Assembly (NCBI GenBank): GCA_003452655.1 | Contig: DMNR01000036.1 | Span: 1-5,278, forward strand | Source: Actinomycetota bacterium | Lineage (GTDB): Bacteria; Actinomycetota; Actinomycetes; S36-B12; UBA10799 | Length of the DNA: 5,278 nucleotides | Reading direction: 5' to 3' | Shown: positions 1 through 5,278 of the stretch, one piece after another | How positions within the stretch are numbered: position 1 is the first letter of the stretch | Layout of the letters: each line of letters opens with the position of its first letter | Notes under the pieces: generated by a model | What the model saw: the letters and a program-made list of their open reading frames with translations, nothing else | Told to the model about the DNA's origin: nothing | Databases searched by the model: none | Program-made: the position numbers and the translations under genes

Positions 1-1413
1 CTCACCCGGGATCGTGACAACACTGGCCGGAGTCGTCGCTGTGGGAGCTTTGACGTCTCCCCACTTGGGGGCATCGATTGCGAGGATTGAGTTTGTGTTG
101 TTGGTGTCGTATTGCTTCATTGACGTTCCGTTGACGAAGACCTTTGTGCCAGCGGAATTGACCGCCAAGCCTGTTGTCCGCGCCCAACCTGACACCTGGA
201 TCGCTGAGACGGTGTCTTCGTTCTCTGATCCACTCGGAGTGATCTTCAGGACTACGGTGTTGTTGTTGGTTGCCCCCTGGTAGGCGGCGTACACGTTCCC
301 GGAACCATCCTCAGCTAACGAGTAGACGCTCTGGTTCTGATTGTTCGCACCCCACGACGGGATGCAGTACACATAGGTGGCCCACGATGAGTCTTGCTTC
401 ATCTTGTAAACGCAGCCGGACTGCAGCGAGGCGAAGTAGTACCAACCATTCGATGCCTGAACAACTCCGCCACCGTCTCCGATCGAGACCTTCGTCGGGG
501 TTGTGGTTGGGAAGGCCTTACTCGTGTACTTGAAGGCCCCTTCCGCGGTGTTATGTGGATCGGTATCTGGCCCTGCGCCCGGCCCCCACGTGTAGTAGCC
601 ATTGCCAGCCGGCGCGGTATCTCCCGCGAGTTGCGTACCTTCACCCGAGCCGTAGATATAGCTGAAGACGGAGTTGCCACCAGTCGCATTGATGTCTTTT
701 GCCTTCTTCGTGATAAGCAGTTGATCACCAGCGTTATTGAAGTTGATCTGCTCCATCTTGATTCCGGCAGGCATCGCTGGCTGCCAACTTGACGTCGGCT
801 TTACAGCGGCGGTTGGTGATGCAGCTGTGAAAGGCAAACTCGATTTTGCCCACTGGTAGACCGATCCCCCACTGGCACTCTGGGCGATGTACACGTTGCC
901 GTTAGCGATAGTTGGGCTCATCAGAGCACCCGGAACGCCGTCGTAGGTAATCTTCGTGACACCCGGCGTACGAGCCTTGGAGACCTGGAAGAGTTGCTCG
1001 GCCTTTTCGCCCTGTGAATCACCCGCGACCGCATACTGACCAAGCGCGAGGCTCGTCGAAATCTCGGTCGTGAAGGATCCATCGGCGGCTGCCTTCACTT
1101 CGGTCTTGAACAGTGTCTTGCCTTTGGTGTCGCTGCCCGCGTAGAACTGAAGCCTCACGTCCTGGTTCGCATCAAACTTAGCTCCGGTGATGAAGAACGG
1201 CACGGCAACCTTTGGGTTTGCCCCCGGGTTGCTCTTGCCATCCTGAGACACCACGAGGGTCGCATCGCTGGGCTTGCTCGCCGTTGCGTTCGGACTGGTG
1301 CTGGCGCAACCAGCAACGCCAGCGACAAGAGCAATGGATGCTGCAGCGGCCAGGATCGAGGACTTCCACACAGTTCGAGTCACGCGCGGAACGCTATTGG
1401 TTTGGGCCCGCAT
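1..1413 (-). CDS. Secreted lipoprotein with Ig-like domain and beta-propeller-like repeats (3' end outside window)
   Basis: The frame is open from the ATG at 1413 to the left edge, giving 471 codons without a stop; the C-terminus is missing. Residues 1-36 are a lipoprotein signal peptide: a basic start (Arg2, Arg10, Arg13, Lys17), a hydrophobic stretch at about 20-34, and the lipobox VAGC with Cys36 as the lipidated residue. The protein should therefore be anchored outside the cytoplasmic membrane. A Ser/Thr/Pro/Ala linker follows. Residues about 51-145 look like a small Ig-like beta domain (FFITGAKFDANQDVRLQFY, then ADGSF and LGQYAVAG). From about 165 onward, similar strands recur about every 50 residues (GNVYIAQ at 172, GNGYYTW at 271, NGWYYFAS at 322, GNVYAAY at 372, GTKVFVNG at 422), as in an NHL/SMP-30-like beta-propeller. 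Cys334 and Cys350 may form a disulfide. It lies 58 bp after the GH65 gene in the same direction, so co-transcription is plausible. No strong ribosome binding site precedes the ATG; GTG at codon 11 is an alternative start. Ligand unknown. Confidence 0.85.
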   Translation of the reverse strand, partial: MRAQTNSVPRVTRTVWKSSILAAAASIALVAGVAGCASTSPNATASKPSDATLVVSQDGKSNPGANPKVAVPFFITGAKFDANQDVRLQFYAGSDTKGKTLFKTEVKAAADGSFTTEISTSLALGQYAVAGDSQGEKAEQLFQVSKARTPGVTKITYDGVPGALMSPTIANGNVYIAQSASGGSVYQWAKSSLPFTAASPTAAVKPTSSWQPAMPAGIKMEQINFNNAGDQLLITKKAKDINATGGNSVFSYIYGSGEGTQLAGDTAPAGNGYYTWGPGAGPDTDPHNTAEGAFKYTSKAFPTTTPTKVSIGDGGGVVQASNGWYYFASLQSGCVYKMKQDSSWATYVYCIPSWGANNQNQSVYSLAEDGSGNVYAAYQGATNNNTVVLKITPSGSENEDTVSAIQVSGWARTTGLAVNSAGTKVFVNGTSMKQYDTNNTNSILAIDAPKWGDVKAPTATTPASVVTIPGE

Positions 1414-1471
1414 TTGTCGGGTGACGATGATCCGAAAGAATGAACGGGGCCGAACAGTGCACTGGAATCGG
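1414..1471 (-). other. Short intergenic gap between the GH65 gene and the lipoprotein gene
   Basis: This 58-bp gap separates the TGA of the phosphorylase gene from the ATG of the lipoprotein gene, both on the minus strand. It contains the 10-bp palindrome CAGTGCACTG (1455-1464). A loose inverted repeat, GGAATC (1464-1469) with GATTCC (1487-1492), spans the upstream stop codon. Neither is followed by a T-run on the minus strand, so I do not call a terminator. The spacing allows read-through transcription, but a separate promoter for the lipoprotein cannot be excluded. No clear Shine-Dalgarno sequence is visible before the lipoprotein ATG. Confidence 0.5.
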
Positions 1472-3958
1472 TCAGCTGTCGGGCGGGATTCCGTGTCGAA
1501 TGATCTGACCCACGTGTAAGCGCTGAGCCTCTTCTTCGGAGTCAAAGCCGACCTGAATCGTCGTCTGCCCGGGCCCGCCAAGGTCTTCAACCTCAATGCT
1601 GGCTCCATTGATACGCACCAACAGGGTGTGTCGCCGGTAGCGCAGGGTGAACTCGAGCGCACCGAACTCCACCGGCCACATCGGGTCGAACCACAGCGCC
1701 CCCGCTCGAACCTCGATGCCGCCGAAACAGCGCTGCACGACGTCAATCGCCCCAGCCATGCCGGCAAGGTGAATGCCTTCGCTGGTCGTTCCGGCCTGGG
1801 CAAGTTCGAGGTCAGCGCGCAGGGTTCGATCGAGGTAGCCAATGGCATCTGCCCGCTGACTTCTCGCGAGCACCCAGGCATGAACCACCGTACTCAACGT
1901 GGAACCGTGTGAGGTCCGCTCCAGGTAGTAGTCGATGGTGGCGGGCAGTTGATCGGTCGTCCAGTTGTAACCGAGTTGAGCCAGCATTTCTTCGAGCTCA
2001 CTGGCAGACAGTAGGTACGGAAGCATCAACACGTCGGCTTGCTTCGAGGCTTGGTAGTTGTTGACGCTGTCGTCCTCGGCCTCCATGATCCGGTCAAGGC
2101 GCGAAACGTTTCCATGTCGCTCGATAAGTCCATGCCAATCAAGTTCAGCGAGTTCTTCGTAGCCCTCAAACTGGCTGATGACTTCTGCCCCGGTCACAGG
2201 GTCGACGTGAAATGGGATGAACATCTGCTCACTGATGTCTGACCAACGGACCATCTCTTCATCGGCAATTGACAGCTTCTCGACGATTTCAGCGCGGCGA
2301 GGTTCAGGCAGTTCATTGAGGACTTCGAGAGCCGCTCGCATCAACCACACTGTCATGAGGTTGGTGTAAGCGTTGTTGTTCACTCCAGGTTCCTCAGCAC
2401 CTGGATAGCCTGTATGAAACTCATCTGGGCCAATGACCCCGTTGATCACATACCGCCCCTTGTCGTCGTCGAAGGTCGTCAAACTCGCGAAGCAGCGGGT
2501 GATCTCCAGCAGGATCTCTGCGCCCTCTTGTTCAAGGAAGACGAAGTCACCGCTGACTTCGAAGTACTGCATGACGTTGTACGCAATGGCCAACCCCACG
2601 TGGCGCTGGAGGTGGGTCACGTCTGGCAGCCACCGTCCGGAATCGGGATTCAGGTGAACCTTCGGTGTTTGTTCTGCACCGTCGCTGCCGGACTGCCACG
2701 GGAACAGCGCACCGTCTAGGCCGGCGTCGAGTGCTGCCGCTCGCGCCGCATCCAGCCTGCGCACCCGGTACCTGAGCAGAGATCGACAGACCCACGGAAG
2801 TCGCAGGTTGAGGATCGGGAAGATGAACAGCTCGTCCCAGAAGATGTGTCCGCGATACGCCTCGCCGTGTAGCCCGCGAGCAGGCACGCCTGCGTCCAGA
2901 CTGCCAGCACCGACCCCGTACATCGAGATGATCAAGTGGTACGCGTATAGGCGCAGGGTCGCCACATCGATCGGTCCATCTGATTCCACGTCGATATGGA
3001 ACCGCTGCCAGAGCCGCCGCCATGCCAACTCATGGCTGTCGGTTAGATCATCGATCGGGCCAGTGGTCGAAAGCGCGGCAAGTGCGGCCTCCTCGGGTGA
3101 TGAGATGGCTGCATCGCGACTGGTCATCAGTGCGGCAACCTTGTCCGCGACGATCTCCTCGCCTTCGATAACATGCAAGACCGCAACGTGGCCCACCCAA
3201 TCACCTTCAATCGACTGGGTGATCTGCACTCTGTCGGCTCCGATTGGTCCGGCACTGTCATGCAAGCTCAATCGCACGGCTGTCGCGATCCGGGTCTTTG
3301 ACTGCACGGTTTCGACGATCGCCAGCGCAACATCCCCAACGTGCCGCAGGTCATCTATCTGCAGGTGCGTAGAACTTAGTTGCCGATAGCGCGGAACTCC
3401 GAAGTTCTTGACGCCCGCATCGATCCCCGATCTGATCCGCAGTTCTCCGGACCAGTTCTCGGGCACAATAACCGTCTGGAGTGCCGCCAGCTCATGGCGT
3501 TCAAGGTGCATGAATCGTCGCTGCAGGATCCGAGTGACCCGACCTGCCAGATCCTGAATCCGAAAATGCCGAATGAGAGTCCCCGCCCGCAGGTCCAACT
3601 CGTGTCGATTCTCGAGGATCTCGACTGTCGGGTCGCCCAGCCAGGGCGAATCCTCTGCGGCGAAGGTAAAGGGTAACCAGTTGGGAACGTTGACCAGGCT
3701 CTCGTCCTCCGTGATTCGATCACTCACCTGGCTCGGGAGCCGGTTGTACAGGCCCGCAACGTACGTTCCCGGATAGTGAGTGTCATCTGCACTCGATTCC
3801 GGCACCGCACCGCGAGTTGCCCACCGACCATTCCCCACCGTGCAGAGGGCTTCGCGTTGGCCCTCGATGACACCCTCACCTTCACCGAAGTCAACTGCCC
3901 ACCCGTCACTTGGGATGCGCTGGATCAGGAGTTCATCGGAATCTGACTTTGGCCGCAT
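1472..3958 (-). CDS. Glycoside hydrolase family 65 disaccharide phosphorylase (trehalose/maltose/kojibiose phosphorylase type)
   Basis: GH65 phosphorylases split alpha-linked glucosyl disaccharides with inorganic phosphate and inversion, releasing beta-D-glucose 1-phosphate. The 828 residues cover the whole fold: N-terminal beta-sandwich (about 30-290, with REALCTVGNGRWATRGA at 35-51 and HYPGTYVAGLYNRL at 61-74), linker helices (about 290-330), the (alpha/alpha)6 catalytic barrel (about 335-735) and a small C-terminal beta domain (about 740-815). Barrel motifs are intact: GHIFWDE (370-376), WQSGSDG (421-427), GPDEF with the catalytic acid Glu513, KQADVLML (639-646), the TSHGSTLS loop (682-689) and GTTSEGIHL (723-731). 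There is no signal peptide, so it is cytoplasmic. From memory of the family, it is closest to the actinobacterial forms that carry an N-terminal HAD beta-phosphoglucomutase domain; here that domain is absent. The ATG at 3958 is chosen because family homology begins about 20-35 residues later. The frame stays open upstream to 4336, with alternatives at GTG 4003 and ATG 4108. Only a weak AGAG precedes the chosen start. The exact disaccharide cannot be read from sequence alone. Confidence 0.93.
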   Translation of the reverse strand: MRPKSDSDELLIQRIPSDGWAVDFGEGEGVIEGQREALCTVGNGRWATRGAVPESSADDTHYPGTYVAGLYNRLPSQVSDRITEDESLVNVPNWLPFTFAAEDSPWLGDPTVEILENRHELDLRAGTLIRHFRIQDLAGRVTRILQRRFMHLERHELAALQTVIVPENWSGELRIRSGIDAGVKNFGVPRYRQLSSTHLQIDDLRHVGDVALAIVETVQSKTRIATAVRLSLHDSAGPIGADRVQITQSIEGDWVGHVAVLHVIEGEEIVADKVAALMTSRDAAISSPEEAALAALSTTGPIDDLTDSHELAWRRLWQRFHIDVESDGPIDVATLRLYAYHLIISMYGVGAGSLDAGVPARGLHGEAYRGHIFWDELFIFPILNLRLPWVCRSLLRYRVRRLDAARAAALDAGLDGALFPWQSGSDGAEQTPKVHLNPDSGRWLPDVTHLQRHVGLAIAYNVMQYFEVSGDFVFLEQEGAEILLEITRCFASLTTFDDDKGRYVINGVIGPDEFHTGYPGAEEPGVNNNAYTNLMTVWLMRAALEVLNELPEPRRAEIVEKLSIADEEMVRWSDISEQMFIPFHVDPVTGAEVISQFEGYEELAELDWHGLIERHGNVSRLDRIMEAEDDSVNNYQASKQADVLMLPYLLSASELEEMLAQLGYNWTTDQLPATIDYYLERTSHGSTLSTVVHAWVLARSQRADAIGYLDRTLRADLELAQAGTTSEGIHLAGMAGAIDVVQRCFGGIEVRAGALWFDPMWPVEFGALEFTLRYRRHTLLVRINGASIEVEDLGGPGQTTIQVGFDSEEEAQRLHVGQIIRHGIPPDS

Positions 3959-4092
3959 ACAGCAGACTCTAGGGCAGGTTCCAGGGCCATCTCGCGGCTT
4001 CACCGAGGTGACAAGTCTCGGGAGATTCTTGGCAATGTCATGGATACGTTCACGCCATTTGGTTACTGATCGACTCCTACCCTGTGCAGCAA

Positions 4093-4106
4093 GTGGATTA
4101 GTCCAC
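4093..4106. promoter_or_regulatory. Inverted repeat, possible operator in the divergent promoter region
   Basis: GTGGA and TCCAC are perfect 5-bp arms around the 4-base spacer TTAG. The site lies 46 bp before the GTG start of the plus-strand gene and 134 bp before the GH65 ATG. The position suits a repressor or activator acting on both genes. The arms are short, so chance is a real alternative, and no regulator gene is present in the window. Confidence 0.25.
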
Positions 4107-4136
4107 ATCTGAGGGCGACTGCACCCGACTGAACAT

Positions 4137-4143
4137 GAGAGGA
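4137..4143 (+). promoter_or_regulatory. Ribosome binding site that decides a GTG start
   Basis: GAGAGGA ends 9 bases before the GTG at 4153, a normal Shine-Dalgarno spacing. The ATG at 4135 lies almost on top of this site and has no purine-rich sequence at a suitable distance upstream. This favours translation from GTG 4153 over the six-codon-longer ATG form. Confidence 0.6.
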
Positions 4144-4152
4144 CCAACCCAG

Positions 4153-5199
4153 GTGGGTAATAGAAAAGGCAAGGCTCTGACGACACTGGCAGCAACGGCT
4201 GCGATGGTCGGTTCAACGCTTGTGGTCCCAGCACTTGCGACCTCCGCGCAAGCCACAACCGAAGCCAGTTCACCGCAGCCGCGTGCCGCGACCTGCTCCA
4301 GTGGTCTACTACCTGCGGAGGTTCTTGGGAGGCCAACAGGCCTCAGGGCAGGTGCACCAACAGGCATCTGGTTCTGGCATGACGGATCGCGGTACCACCT
4401 GCGAGCAACTGACGACCGCGCACCGGGAACCGGTGGCAAGGCCATCCGCGGGTCGATCACCAGCACCGGCAAGATCAATTCCGTGCGCGGGGTCAAACTT
4501 GAAGGAAACGACTCATTCGCCGTTTCACGACCAAGCCGCAAGAAGATGACTTTCCGGTTTGCGAACTCTGCCCGGCTCGACGGTCTAACGTTCAAGGCCA
4601 GTTGCCGCAAAGCAGTCACGCTAAAGGCTTCAATCGGCGGCAATCCGATCCAAATCAGTGTGGGCAAGGACCCTTTGGTGCTGCCGGCCGAAAACCGAAC
4701 GGGCGCCAGTAGTTACGAGGTCGTACCAACAACGCCCCTTCCCGCAGGCTGCCCCAACGGACGCCTGCCAGAAACTGTCCTCGGGTCGAATGGCGAAGTC
4801 CGAAACCGTCCAGCGAGTGCCAGGTTGTGGCACGACGGCAGCGGGTTCCAATTCCGTGTGACGCACGACGAACACCAGCCCAACGGCCGCGGTACACAGA
4901 AGACCTTCCGCGGATCAATCACCACGACGACTAGGTTCTTCGACGTCCGACTCGTGAAGCTGGAGCCGAACGATCAACTCTTCGTGCGCCGTCCGGCTCC
5001 CAACAAGATCACCTTTGAGCTTCGCAACTACACCGGGGTCGATGGGCTGCGGTTCAGGACAGGCTGCGGCGACATCACGCTCAACGTAAGTGTCGATGGT
5101 GCACCGGCGCAGATCCAGCTCGGAAAGACCCCCACCGATGTTCCGCTGCCAGCACCACCGGCAACTGAATCTTCCGTGGTTATCGCGCGCTCGGCGTAA
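4153..5199 (+). CDS. Secreted protein of unknown function with two tandem copies of one domain
   Basis: The product is 348 residues from GTG 4153 (354 from the in-frame ATG 4135). Residues 1-34 are a Sec signal peptide: basic GNRKGK, a hydrophobic core at about 8-29, and a likely cut after SAQA (Ala34). No lipobox, membrane anchor or sortase motif is present, so release to the exterior is expected. The mature part has two copies of one domain, about 48-178 and 200-333. Shared blocks in order are: first Cys (48/200), LPxxVLG, WHDGS (75-79/226-230), RGSIT (99-103/253-257), VKLExND (114-120/268-274), a TF strand, DGLxF (143-147/297-301), second Cys (151/305), and PxQIxxGK (165-172/318-325). The only four cysteines sit at matching places 103 and 105 residues apart, which suggests one disulfide per domain. 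Alternating hydrophobic residues suggest a beta-sandwich. I do not recognise a named family; no catalytic motif is evident, so a binding or surface role is possible but unproven. Confidence 0.88.
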   Translation: MGNRKGKALTTLAATAAMVGSTLVVPALATSAQATTEASSPQPRAATCSSGLLPAEVLGRPTGLRAGAPTGIWFWHDGSRYHLRATDDRAPGTGGKAIRGSITSTGKINSVRGVKLEGNDSFAVSRPSRKKMTFRFANSARLDGLTFKASCRKAVTLKASIGGNPIQISVGKDPLVLPAENRTGASSYEVVPTTPLPAGCPNGRLPETVLGSNGEVRNRPASARLWHDGSGFQFRVTHDEHQPNGRGTQKTFRGSITTTTRFFDVRLVKLEPNDQLFVRRPAPNKITFELRNYTGVDGLRFRTGCGDITLNVSVDGAPAQIQLGKTPTDVPLPAPPATESSVVIARSA

Positions 5200-5278
5200 C
5201 CAGCCGCGAGGAATGTCCTGCTGGTGCAGGTAGCTGGCTAAAGCCTGTCGCATGAGTCTTGTTGCGACTGCACCCTTC
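5200..5278. other. Non-coding tail after the secreted-protein gene
   Basis: These 79 bases follow the TAA stop. They contain a small GC-rich hairpin at 5217-5230. An ATG at 5252 opens a frame of nine codons to the window edge, but it has no clear ribosome binding site and is too short to call as a gene. Confidence 0.4.
5217..5230 (+). terminator. Weak hairpin after the secreted-protein gene, possible terminator
   Basis: CCTGC pairs with GCAGG around a TGGT loop, 18 bases after the stop codon. The stem is only 5 bp and no T-run follows, so it is not a classical Rho-independent terminator. It could be a weak transcript end or a chance hairpin. Confidence 0.2.

Larger units (their letters stand above)
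3959..4152. promoter_or_regulatory. Divergent intergenic region between the GH65 gene and the secreted-protein gene
   Basis: These 194 bp separate two genes that point away from each other, so promoters for both should lie here. I could not find a convincing -35/-10 pair on either strand. The most notable element is the inverted repeat GTGGATTAGTCCAC at 4093-4106. The minus-strand frame of the GH65 gene stays open through the region, but its translation (rich in Arg, Cys and Pro) does not resemble the family, so it is treated as non-coding. Confidence 0.6.

Noticed and set aside
394..792. A 132-codon open frame on the plus strand opposite the lipoprotein gene
   Set aside because: The minus-strand frame is open for 471 codons with a lipobox and repeats; the plus-strand product looks like random translation.
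1455..1464. The perfect palindrome CAGTGCACTG before the lipoprotein gene
   Set aside because: Several 10-bp palindromes are expected by chance in a window of this length; there is no further evidence of an operator.
2808..3389. A 193-codon open frame on the plus strand opposite the GH65 gene
   Set aside because: It lies wholly antisense to a strongly supported family member, its product is low-complexity Ser/Arg/Ala-rich, and it shows no recognisable domain or ribosome binding site.
4098..4667. A 189-codon open frame on the minus strand opposite the secreted-protein gene
   Set aside because: The opposite frame has a signal peptide and a clear internal domain duplication, which a shadow frame would not show; the minus-strand product has no recognisable features.
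4915..5253. A 112-codon open frame on the minus strand at the right end
   Set aside because: It is mostly antisense to the second repeat of the secreted protein and has no recognisable domain.
4115..5275. A 12-bp direct repeat, GCGACTGCACCC, at 4115-4126 and 5264-5275, flanking the secreted-protein gene
   Set aside because: About one exact 12-mer repeat is expected by chance in a window of this size, and no transposase or other sign of insertion accompanies it.
5252..5278. A possible new gene starting with ATG at 5252
   Set aside because: Only nine codons are visible and no clear ribosome binding site precedes them.

Overview
The window is moderately GC-rich and fully coding apart from short gaps. 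It holds three genes. Two lie on the minus strand and are read towards the left edge; one is divergent on the plus strand. The lipobox signal peptide, the Sec signal peptide, the GTG start and the type of GH65 enzyme all fit a Gram-positive, high-GC bacterium, most likely an actinomycete. That placement is inferred; there is no rRNA or marker gene here to prove it.

Layout from left to right. Positions 1-1413 (minus strand) are the first 471 codons of a lipoprotein whose 3' end lies beyond the left edge. It has a lipobox ending at Cys36, an Ig-like beta domain, and then beta-propeller-like repeats about 50 residues apart. A 58-bp gap follows. Positions 1472-3958 (minus strand) encode an 828-residue glycoside hydrolase family 65 phosphorylase. 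It has the intact catalytic Glu (GPDEF) and the TSHGSTLS loop, and resembles the subgroup usually fused to a HAD beta-phosphoglucomutase domain, but that domain is absent here. Positions 3959-4152 form a divergent intergenic region containing an inverted repeat and a good ribosome binding site. Positions 4153-5199 (plus strand) encode a 348-residue secreted protein made of two tandem copies of an unnamed domain of roughly 130 residues, each with one cysteine pair. The last 79 bases are non-coding as far as can be judged.

How the parts may work together: the GH65 enzyme is cytoplasmic (no signal peptide) and should split an alpha-glucosyl disaccharide with phosphate, giving beta-glucose 1-phosphate. 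The lipoprotein gene follows it in the same direction and could be co-transcribed. The divergent secreted protein shares the promoter region. No transporter, regulator or beta-phosphoglucomutase is visible, so a shared sugar-use role is only a hypothesis. I see no mobile element, CRISPR array, tRNA or rRNA. The best candidate for something undescribed is the duplicated secreted domain.
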